The notes below the pieces were generated by a model. The model made no database searches, was not told the origin of the DNA, and was given only the letters and a program-made list of their open reading frames with translations. Shown one piece after another: positions 41,527 through 48,879 of a stretch of DNA of 64,000 nucleotides. Source of the stretch: Rhodospirillaceae bacterium (lineage in GTDB: Bacteria; Pseudomonadota; Alphaproteobacteria; Rhodospirillales; Rhodospirillaceae). The translations under genes were made by a program, and so were the position numbers. Each line of letters opens with the position of its first letter. Within the stretch, counting starts at the first letter, position 1. Location: positions 124,001-188,000 of the forward strand of contig CANJRD010000002.1 in the NCBI GenBank assembly GCA_947476695.1, read 5' to 3'.

Positions 41527-42789
41527 ATGACCTCCCCTGTAGATGCGTTTGCAGCGCTGCGGCTCTCCTTTGTGAGGGCGTTTGCGGTCGCGCGTTTTAT
41601 GTCCATCTCCGGCCAGAACATCACCTCCGTCGCCGTCGGCTGGCACCTGTATGAACTGACGGGCAGCGCCTGGGCTCTGGGCTTCGTCGGCGCGGTCGAG
41701 CTGACCCCGGTGTTCCTGCTGATGGTCGTCACCGGCAACGTCATCGACCGCTTCCCGCGCCGCAACGTCGCGATGATCGCCCATGCCGTCTTGGCCTGTG
41801 CGTCGCTGGGCCTGGCCGCGATTGCCTGGGTCGATGGTCCCGTGGGGGCGATCTTCGCGATGCTCGGGCTCGTGGGCGTGTCGCGCGCCTTCATCCAGCC
41901 TTCGATGGGCACGATCATGCCGCAGCTGCTCAAGCCGGCGCAGTTCGTGAATGCGAATGCCTGGATCTCATCGATCAGCCAGATCGCGGCCATCTCGGCG
42001 CCCGCCCTGGGCGGTTTCATCGTCGCGTTCGGTGGCGGGGCCAAGTGGGCCTTCATCGTCAGCGCGCTGAGTCAGGTGGCGGTGATTGGCTTGTTGTCGT
42101 TCATCCGTGCCGTGCCGCCACCGCCGTCCGACCCGGAAAGCCGCCGCACGCCGGCGCAGATATTCGCCGGCTTCGGCTTCATCCGGCAGAACCCGATCTT
42201 CCTGGCGGCGATCACGCTCGACCTTTTCGCGGTACTGCTGGGCGGCGCGGTCGCGCTGTTGCCGATCTACGCCAAGGACATCCTGCACGTTGGTCCCGAA
42301 GGGCTCGGATGGCTGCGGGCCGCGCCGTCTGCCGGCGCGGTGACGATGACGCTGATCGTCACGCGTCTGCCGCCGTGGCAGCGCCCGGGCTGGGTGATGA
42401 TGTGCGCGGTGCTGGGCTTCGGTCTGGCCACAATTGGCTTTGGCCTGTCGACCAACTTCGCGCTCTCGATGATCTGTCTTTACGCCAGCGGAGTCTGCGA
42501 TGCCGTGAGTGTGGTGGTGCGCACCACGCTTGAGCAAGTGATCACGCCGGATCATCTGCGCGGCCGCGTCTCGGCCATCAACTTCGTGTTCATCGGGTTC
42601 TCGAACGAGTTCGGGATGTTCGAGAGCGGCATGACCGCGGCGCTATTCGGACCCGTCATCTCGGTCGTCGCCGGTGGGGTCGGGACCATTCTCGTGGTTG
42701 CGGTCGTCGCGCTGGTCTGGCCGCAGCTGCACCGTATCGGACCGCTGCATACTTTGCGGCCGAAGGACGTGCAGCCGGCGTTGAGCTAG
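41527..42789 (+). CDS. MFS transporter, EntS/MFS_3-like exporter
   Basis: A 420-residue major facilitator with twelve predicted helices. The N-terminal half has SISGQNITSVAVGWHLYELTG and NVIDRFPRRNVAMI, the latter resembling the family loop 2-3 motif; C-terminal DHLRGRVSAINFVFIGFSNEFG is typical of the EntS-type exporters. The substrate is unknown; siderophores and drugs are usual for relatives. It follows the kinase by 65 bases and abuts the stop codon of the convergent CMD gene with no spacer. Confidence 0.85.
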   Translation: MTSPVDAFAALRLSFVRAFAVARFMSISGQNITSVAVGWHLYELTGSAWALGFVGAVELTPVFLLMVVTGNVIDRFPRRNVAMIAHAVLACASLGLAAIAWVDGPVGAIFAMLGLVGVSRAFIQPSMGTIMPQLLKPAQFVNANAWISSISQIAAISAPALGGFIVAFGGGAKWAFIVSALSQVAVIGLLSFIRAVPPPPSDPESRRTPAQIFAGFGFIRQNPIFLAAITLDLFAVLLGGAVALLPIYAKDILHVGPEGLGWLRAAPSAGAVTMTLIVTRLPPWQRPGWVMMCAVLGFGLATIGFGLSTNFALSMICLYASGVCDAVSVVVRTTLEQVITPDHLRGRVSAINFVFIGFSNEFGMFESGMTAALFGPVISVVAGGVGTILVVAVVALVWPQLHRIGPLHTLRPKDVQPALS

Positions 42790-43368
42790 CTACTCGGCCG
42801 CCTGATTCGCCGGAACGAACGGGCAGTAATCCTCTTTCTCCACCAGATCGTAGGCGAAGATGAACTTCGCCATGCCGCACAGCACGGCCATGATCATACC
42901 GAGTTCGACCATCTGCGCGTCGGTCAGATGGTCCTTCAGCTTCGCGTGCAACTCGTGCGTGACCGCGCCTTTCAGATTGGTCAGGACCATGACATCGGCC
43001 AGCGCGAGGGCCGCTTTCTCCGACGGGCTGAACGGGCCGTTGGCGTGATCCGCCAATGCGTCCATCTCGGCCTCGGTGATCCCGGCCTGCGCAGCCGCCG
43101 CGCGGTCGGTGCGATTGCACAGCGCGCAACCATGCACGTTGGCGAGGCGCAAGCGGACCAGTTCGACCATCCGTCGCGGCAGCCGGCCGGAATAGAACAC
43201 ACGCTCGTAGAAGTCCTTGCGGTACCACTCCAGCATCTCGGGCGTATTCGCCAGCACTTCGACGAAGGTCGCGTCGTTGTGCATCTTCATGGATGCGTCG
43301 TGCGCGGCCTGAAGCGACGGCGACATCTCATCGCGAGGGACGCGATGAAGCGGTGTGTTCGGCAACAT
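42790..43368 (-). CDS. Carboxymuconolactone decarboxylase (AhpD-like) family protein
   Basis: A 192-residue all-helical protein. The redox-type CxxC is in HGCALCNRTDRAAA. In AhpD a histidine follows four residues after the second cysteine; here that position is Asp, so peroxidase-type proton relay may differ. Other family parts are PRRMVELVRLRLANVHG and SEKAALALADVM. AGGAGG lies 7 bases before the ATG. It is downstream of kup on the same strand, separated from it by its own start about 55 bases before the kup stop, so co-transcription is possible. Confidence 0.82.
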   Translation of the reverse strand: MLPNTPLHRVPRDEMSPSLQAAHDASMKMHNDATFVEVLANTPEMLEWYRKDFYERVFYSGRLPRRMVELVRLRLANVHGCALCNRTDRAAAAQAGITEAEMDALADHANGPFSPSEKAALALADVMVLTNLKGAVTHELHAKLKDHLTDAQMVELGMIMAVLCGMAKFIFAYDLVEKEDYCPFVPANQAAE

Positions 43369-43423
43369 GCGAGGGCCTCCTGGGTTCGCGCCAGTATAAG
43401 GCCTCGCGAACCCCGATCGAGAC

Positions 43424-45355
43424 TCAGATTTCCGTCTGGCTACCCATTTCCACCACGCGGTTCGGTGGCAGGCGGAAGAATTCCGTGGCACTCGAGGCAT
43501 TGCGCCACAGCCAGAGGAAGATGCGTTCGCGCCACCGCGGCATCTTGCATTTTTCGGCCGGGACAAGGTTGTCGCGTCCGAGGAAGAACGAGGTGTCCAT
43601 GGGATCGAACGACAGTCCGTGGCTGCGGCAGGCGGCCAACACGGCGGGCACGTCCGGGGATTCCATGAATCCATAGCGCGCGACTACGCGATAAAACGCA
43701 TGGGGGTGCGGCGTCACCTCGATGCGGTTGCGTTCGGATGCCCAAGGCGCGCCTTCGATGATCACGGTCATCAGCACAACCCGTTCGTGAAGCACCTTGT
43801 TATGCTTCAGATTGTGCAGAAGCGCCGACGGCACCCCTTCCGGGGACGAGACCATGAACACGGCCGTGCCGGACACGCGCGGCGCACGGTTTGCCGAGAG
43901 GCGCGCGAGAAACGAATGCAGCGACAGGCTCGCGTCCTCGCGCGTCTGGTTCAGCTGGGCGCGGCCTTCGCGCCAGGACTGGAACACCACGAACACGCAG
44001 AAGGCGACGACAAGCGGGAACCAGCCGCCCTCATGGAGCTTCGTCAGGCAGGCCGTGAAGAAGGCCAGGTCGATCACCAGCAGCACGCCGATGACGGGCA
44101 CCAGCAACGCGGGGGACCATCCCCAACGGCGTCGTGCGACCGTCGCCAGCAGAATGGTGGCGACCAGCATGGTGCCAGTCACCGCGATGCCGTAGGCGCT
44201 GGCGAGACTGCCGGAGTTTTTAAACCCAAGCACGACGCCCACCACGGCCACCGCGAGAATCCAGTTCACATGCGGGATGTAAATCTGACCGTGCTCAGTC
44301 TCGGATGTGTGGCGGAACGGCAGGCGCGGCAGGAAGCCGAGCAACAGCGCTTGATGCGTGAGTGAGAATGCGGCGGAGATGACGGCCTGCGAGGCGATGA
44401 TCGTCGCCAGCGTGGCGACGGCGACTAGCGGATACAAAGCCCAGCCCGGCGCCAGCAGGAAGAACGGCGCCTTGGCCGTTTCCGGATTGCTGAGCATCAT
44501 TGCGCCTTGGCCGAAGTAGTTCAGCAGCAGGGCGGGCATCACGAGCCCGAACCACGCCTGGCGGATCGGCGAGCGGCCGAAGTGCCCCATGTCGGCATAG
44601 ATTGCTTCAGCGCCGGTCAGCGCGAGCACCACAGCGCCCAAGGGCGCCAGGATGCCGAAGCCGCCATGGGCGCGACAGAAGGCAATCGCTGCGCGCGGAT
44701 CGACTGCGGCCAGAACGCCCGGATGTTGCGCGATGCCGTAGAGCCCCAGCAGGCCGAGCGTGATGAACCAGATTACCATGATCGGGCCGAACCAGGCGCC
44801 GACGCGTGCCGTACCGATACCCTGGATCGCGAACAGGAATACCAGCACCGCGACGGATATCGGCAGGATGTAAGGATCGAAGGCCGGGGTTGCGACCTGA
44901 AGCCCCTCGATCGCGCTCAAGACGGAAATCGCGGGGGTGATGATGCTGTCGCCGTAAAACAACGCCGCACCGATAAGGCCGAGGACCAGGAATACGGCGC
45001 GTCGGCGGGATTCCGGCGCGAAGCATTCCATCACCAGCGCACTGAGCGCCATCACGCCGCCTTCGCCGCGGTTGTCCGCGCGCAGGATCAGGGTGACGTA
45101 CTTTCCCGTGACGACGATCAGGATCGACCAGAAGATCAGCGACAGGACGCCGAAGATGTTCTCCGGCGAGACGGCCAGTTTGCCGGTTTCACCGAAGGCC
45201 TCGCGCAACGTGTAGAGCGGGCTCGTTCCGACATCGCCATAGACGACGCCGATGGCACCGATGATCAGGTGCCATGCGGGTCTCTCTTTCGCGCGGGGTC
45301 GATGCGGAATTCGCTCGGCGAGGGTACCGGGGGTCGCGCTGTCGGCGCTGTCCAT
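43424..45355 (-). CDS. kup: Kup-family potassium uptake protein
   Basis: A 643-residue K+/H+ symporter. The diagnostic start GAIGVVYGDVGTSPLYTLREAF, ADNRGEGGVMAL, FYGDSIITPAISVLSAIEGL and GAEAIYADMGHFGR are present, with about twelve helices up to residue 430 and a cytoplasmic C-terminal domain with RAPRVSGTAVFM. Kup takes up potassium at low energy cost, notably at acid pH or high osmolarity. A KdpDE-like pair about 3 kb away could be part of the same potassium response (inference). Confidence 0.93.
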   Translation of the reverse strand: MDSADSATPGTLAERIPHRPRAKERPAWHLIIGAIGVVYGDVGTSPLYTLREAFGETGKLAVSPENIFGVLSLIFWSILIVVTGKYVTLILRADNRGEGGVMALSALVMECFAPESRRRAVFLVLGLIGAALFYGDSIITPAISVLSAIEGLQVATPAFDPYILPISVAVLVFLFAIQGIGTARVGAWFGPIMVIWFITLGLLGLYGIAQHPGVLAAVDPRAAIAFCRAHGGFGILAPLGAVVLALTGAEAIYADMGHFGRSPIRQAWFGLVMPALLLNYFGQGAMMLSNPETAKAPFFLLAPGWALYPLVAVATLATIIASQAVISAAFSLTHQALLLGFLPRLPFRHTSETEHGQIYIPHVNWILAVAVVGVVLGFKNSGSLASAYGIAVTGTMLVATILLATVARRRWGWSPALLVPVIGVLLVIDLAFFTACLTKLHEGGWFPLVVAFCVFVVFQSWREGRAQLNQTREDASLSLHSFLARLSANRAPRVSGTAVFMVSSPEGVPSALLHNLKHNKVLHERVVLMTVIIEGAPWASERNRIEVTPHPHAFYRVVARYGFMESPDVPAVLAACRSHGLSFDPMDTSFFLGRDNLVPAEKCKMPRWRERIFLWLWRNASSATEFFRLPPNRVVEMGSQTEI

Positions 45356-45486
45356 AGAGGTCTTTGGCGCTGTTTCTGAAAAGCGCCGGACCCTACGCCT
45401 GCCGGCGGGGGGGGAGCCAGTGAATCAATCATGCGAAAGCCACAGGACAGCAACCACCTGCCATGCGTTCCGGGCAGGCCGGCAGC

Positions 45487-45615
45487 CTAGAGATAGTGCA
45501 GCAGGCGGGCCGCACAGAAGCAGATCAGCATCGCTGCCGCGGCCAGCTTCACCCAGTCCAGCACGGTGTTGCGTACGCGGTACAGCGATCGGCGGCGCCC
45601 GAGGGTCATGGTCAT
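45487..45615 (-). CDS. Small membrane protein, 42 aa
   Basis: A 42-residue (or 40 from the second ATG at 45609) protein: a basic start (TLGRRRSLYRVRN) and one hydrophobic helix (WVKLAAAAMLICFCAARLLHYL). GAGG lies 8 bases before the second ATG, which is the better start. It begins 4 bases after the stop of the 107-residue exported protein, so the two form a small operon upstream of kup. No family is recognised. Confidence 0.5.
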   Translation of the reverse strand: MTMTLGRRRSLYRVRNTVLDWVKLAAAAMLICFCAARLLHYL

Positions 45616-45619
45616 GTCC

Positions 45620-45943
45620 TCAAATCCCGCCGAAATCCGCGAAAAAATAGCCGGCGATGGTCAAGGGGGGAGGGCGCCGTCGGGGAGGCGGCGTCGCGGG
45701 ATGACCATCGCCGGCCAGCCAGGTGGCGTCGTTTCCACCCGGGGTCGTCGCATAAGGGCGCGGGCGCGAACTGGCGTCGGGGACGGTCCCAGTCGTGACG
45801 AGAGCGTCGATCCGGCCGCGGGGAGAGCAGAGGCTCTCCGCGCGTACCGGACCCGCAATCGTCAACGTCGCAGTAACTACCAATAACGTGGCCGCTAACG
45901 TTTGACGGCCCATCTTCAGGTATTGGCTCTTTTCCGGTTGCAT
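45620..45943 (-). CDS. Small exported protein, 107 aa
   Basis: A 107-residue protein with a good signal peptide (GRQTLAATLLVVTATLTIAGPVRA, cut before ESLCSPRG) and a mature part of about 70 residues rich in Pro, Arg and Gly with no recognised domain. GGAGGG lies 6 bases before the ATG, supporting translation. It is the first gene of a pair with the 42-residue membrane protein. Function unknown. Confidence 0.5.
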   Translation of the reverse strand: MQPEKSQYLKMGRQTLAATLLVVTATLTIAGPVRAESLCSPRGRIDALVTTGTVPDASSRPRPYATTPGGNDATWLAGDGHPATPPPRRRPPPLTIAGYFFADFGGI

Positions 45944-46080
45944 TCTGCCCTCCGGCGCAACGTCGCGCAGTCAAAGGTTAACCGCGCAAGGGGAGGGTCG
46001 TTTACAATCGTTAACAAGACCTCAAGGCGACTCGCCCATTAAGGGTCGGGACTCGACCTTTTTTTCAGCAATTCGGAAGG

Positions 46081-46737
46081 TTATGCGGCCTTGCGACGGC
46101 GCCAGCCGGCGGCGAGCAATCCGCCCCCCAGGAGCAGCAGGCTCGTCGGTTCCGGCACGTTGTCGTACGTGTAGATCACATCGAGGAACGCGCTGGCCGA
46201 CGTCGAGAAGCCGGAGGCAAGGTTGCCCGGCCCGCTGACGAACGACGTGCCAATCGCGGTGACCGGCAGCACGATATTGCCCATGCCGGTAAACAGGGCG
46301 AAGTCAGTGGCCAGCGCGGTGTAGCTCGCGCTTGCGCTTGTGGTGATGGGGCCGTGGATCGCGCCGGAGGTGCCGGCGAAGTCCACCGTGCCGTCGAACG
46401 CGTTGAAGCTGTCCGTCAGCATCGCACTCGGATAGGTGACGATGATGCTGGACGAGTCAGGCCGCGTCAGCGTCAGCGTCGCCGACAAGGTTTCAGAGAT
46501 GTTGGCGGGAGCTGCGTCGGTGTTCTCGACATAGATCGTGCCGGTCACCGAGCCCATCAGATTAAATTGGATTCCGGTCAGCGTGCCGAGCGTCGGATCG
46601 AACTTTGCGACCGACAACGTCGAGGCCCAATCAGGCTGGGCGTTCGTGATGCTGGTGGAGTAGGTGATCGTAGCGGCCTGCGCCTGCGATCCGAGAGTGG
46701 CGAGGATCAGCGCACAACCTGCGAGAAGCGATTTCAT
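46081..46737 (-). CDS. PEP-CTERM protein with a choice-of-anchor E type body
   Basis: A 218-residue exported protein: signal peptide (KSLLAGCALILATLGSQAQA), a beta-rich body with KFDPTLGTLTGIQFNL, IYVENTDAAPANISETL typical of the choice-of-anchor E domain, and the sorting signal VPEPTSLLLLGGG..WRRRKAA. PEP-CTERM proteins are processed by an exosortase and usually end in the cell envelope or matrix. No exosortase gene is in this window. AAGGA precedes the ATG. It is a single gene. Confidence 0.85.
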   Translation of the reverse strand: MKSLLAGCALILATLGSQAQAATITYSTSITNAQPDWASTLSVAKFDPTLGTLTGIQFNLMGSVTGTIYVENTDAAPANISETLSATLTLTRPDSSSIIVTYPSAMLTDSFNAFDGTVDFAGTSGAIHGPITTSASASYTALATDFALFTGMGNIVLPVTAIGTSFVSGPGNLASGFSTSASAFLDVIYTYDNVPEPTSLLLLGGGLLAAGWRRRKAA

Positions 46738-47487
46738 CGTCGGATTCCTTCGGGAGTTGCTCGTGCAGAAGGTGTAGAGCAATCTCCGTGCCACTCGCGA
46801 AATCTGCGGCTCTCTGCGGTTTTTGCGCGAGGGCTTTCGTGCAACCGTAAAGCGTTCAACCGGCCGACGCGCGCACGAGACTCAATAATCACGTTGTTTC
46901 AACGAAGGGCCGCTTCTGCTCGACGTAAGGAAAGCTGACGCAGCAGCCCGCCATTTTCCGCCGTTTCTCTACATCGGGCGCGCTAAATCCGTCACGCTGT
47001 GAAGAACTTTGTTAAGTCCGCCGGAGTCGTTGCAACATACGTCGGGGCGGGGCGTTATACGGGTCCTGGGGCACGATTTCGCCCAAATAGAAGCGCTGGC
47101 GAGCAAGAGTTCGAACGGGCGCCATCTTACGCGAGCAGACCCGAAACATAATTTTTATGGAATTTTTATGCGTCTAACACGCGCATAACCCATGGCGTTC
47201 GTGTCGCTCGCCGCGACCGTGACACGTAACTAATCAGCGAAAATAAAGGATAAGATGGCGCTCTATCGTGCAGGCGAAGCGTGCCTTACGGCGCGCCTCG
47301 ACCAGACCGCCTCGTTTGCCCCCCTGATGCTGCCTTTATGCGGGGCGCGGCAAATTCGCATCGTCCCTTTACGCGCACCTGCCTCACGCTCGTCCCACGC
47401 AATCAGCCGCGATTGAAGTGATCTCAGAATCGCTCAACCGCTGGAAGCCCGGCAGAAGCCGGATGGGACCGAGGAGAGATAAAAGCG
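46738..47487. other. 750-bp intergenic region between the PEP-CTERM and sigma factor genes
   Basis: No gene is supported here. The right half is AT-richer than its flanks and contains the in-phase direct repeat at 47150-47170. Promoters for both divergent genes must lie within it. Confidence 0.45.
47150..47170 (+). repeat. Direct repeat AATTTTTATG, 11-bp period
   Basis: AATTTTTATG occurs at 47150-47159 and 47161-47170, separated by one G. An 11-bp period places both on one face of the helix, as for OmpR-type regulator sites. It lies about 320 bases before the sigma factor gene. Confidence 0.4.
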
Positions 47488-47982
47488 ATGGGTGCCTTTC
47501 ACAACGACCTTGAAAAGCTGCTGCCGGATCTCACGCGCTTCGCGCGTGTGCTGACGCGAAACGAGGACGACGCTTACGATCTCGTTCAGGATTGCGTCGA
47601 ACGCGCGCTGCGCAAGAAAGCGTTGTTCAACGACGGCTCCAGCCTCAAGTCCTGGTTGTTCACCGTCATGCGCAATCTGTTCGTCAGCCAGAAGCGCCGC
47701 GCGGCTTTGGATGCGCGCTATGTCGCTTCGTCGAACGACAGCTTCCACGTGCAGGCCCCGTGTCAGATCGACCGCGTGTTCCTGAACGAGACGATGCAGG
47801 CGCTGAATAATCTGGCGCCCAGTGAATCTCAGGCGATTATCGTGCTCGGGATTTATGAGACTTCGCAGCAGGACATGGCTGACGCCATGCAGGAGCCCGT
47901 CGGCACGCTTAAGTCGCGGCTCTGCCGCGGCCGTGCCCACCTGAAGACGGCTCTGGCCATGGACGTCGCTGCCGCCGCTTAA
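47488..47982 (+). CDS. ECF-type RNA polymerase sigma factor
   Basis: A 164-residue sigma-70 family factor with region 2 (DAYDLVQDCVERALRK, SLKSWLFTVMRNLFVSQKRR) and region 4 (LNNLAPSESQAIIVLGIYETSQQDMADAM, GTLKSRLCRGRAHLK). No anti-sigma gene lies next to it, so its control must come from elsewhere. GAGGAGAG precedes the ATG by about 10 bases. It forms its own unit, ended by a terminator. Confidence 0.9.
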   Translation: MGAFHNDLEKLLPDLTRFARVLTRNEDDAYDLVQDCVERALRKKALFNDGSSLKSWLFTVMRNLFVSQKRRAALDARYVASSNDSFHVQAPCQIDRVFLNETMQALNNLAPSESQAIIVLGIYETSQQDMADAMQEPVGTLKSRLCRGRAHLKTALAMDVAAAA

Positions 47983-48052
47983 ATTTCGCGTTTCGCGTTT
48001 CCCACCGGTTCGGCGTCTCCCATCCCCCCAACTGCCGACTGGTGGCGACTCT

Positions 48053-48087
48053 CCCCGCAGCCCGCAAAGCTGCGGGGTCTTTTTTTA
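48053..48087 (+). terminator. Rho-independent terminator after the sigma factor
   Basis: CCCCGCAG pairs with CTGCGGGG around a 9-base loop and is followed by TCTTTTTTTT. It lies 70 bases past the sigma factor stop and before the convergent regulator gene. Confidence 0.9.
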
Positions 48088-48131
48088 ATCGCGAGCTCCC
48101 CGAGGGACGTTCGCGACGGTTGCGGTGAGAG

Positions 48132-48872
48132 CTATCCGGTGACGGCGAAACGATAGCCGACGCCCGGTTCGGTCAGCAGATGCTTGGGCGTGGCGGGATC
48201 GCGCTCCAGCTTCTGGCGCAGTTGGCCGATGTAGACGCGCAAGTACTGCGTCTCCTCGATATAGGCCTGACCCCAGACTTCCTGAAGAAGCTGCTGGTGC
48301 GTGACCACCTTGCCGGGGGGCGAGGCGAGGATGCGCAAGAGGTCGTACTCCTTGCGCGAGAGCTTCACCGGGGCGCCGTTCACGGTGACGAGCCGCTTGG
48401 CGAAATCGATTGCGATCTCGCCGGCCTTGATGACCGGGTCGTTCTCGGCTTCGCGGCTACCCTGGCGCAGGGCGACGCGCATGCGGGCCAACAGTTCGCC
48501 CATGCTGAACGGCTTGGTGACGTAGTCGTTGGCGCCGCGATCGAGGGCGTCGATCTTGTCCGCATCGTCGGAGCGGATCGACAGCACGATGATCGGAACG
48601 GTGGACCACTCGCGCAGCAGCGCGATGACGTCGAGGCCGTCCATGTCCGGCAAGCCTAGGTCGAGCACGACAAGATCGGGGCGCTGCACCGTGCAGGCGC
48701 GCACGGCTTCTTTGCCGTTCTCGGCTTCGATCACGGCGTAGTCGTGCGATTGCAGGCTGGCGCGCAGGAAGCGGCGAATCTGCGGTTCGTCATCGACGAT
48801 CAGCACTTTAGGCCCAGATATCGCGCTGGGGACGGCGGCGGTCTTCGCTGCGGGTTCGCGTGACGACGTCAT
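48132..48872 (-). CDS. kdpE: KdpE-like response regulator
   Basis: A 246-residue OmpR-family regulator. The receiver has KVLIVDDEPQIRRFLR, the phosphoacceptor in VVLDLGLPDMDG and YVTKPF; the winged helix has LSRKEYDLLRILA and EETQYLRVYIGQLRQKLE, close to KdpE. The start at 48872 has GAGGGG upstream and leaves a 30-residue low-complexity extension before the receiver. It follows the kinase gene by 7 bases. The usual target operon kdpFABC is not in the window. Confidence 0.83.
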   Translation of the reverse strand: MTSSREPAAKTAAVPSAISGPKVLIVDDEPQIRRFLRASLQSHDYAVIEAENGKEAVRACTVQRPDLVVLDLGLPDMDGLDVIALLREWSTVPIIVLSIRSDDADKIDALDRGANDYVTKPFSMGELLARMRVALRQGSREAENDPVIKAGEIAIDFAKRLVTVNGAPVKLSRKEYDLLRILASPPGKVVTHQQLLQEVWGQAYIEETQYLRVYIGQLRQKLERDPATPKHLLTEPGVGYRFAVTG

Positions 48873-48879
48873 GGGCCCC

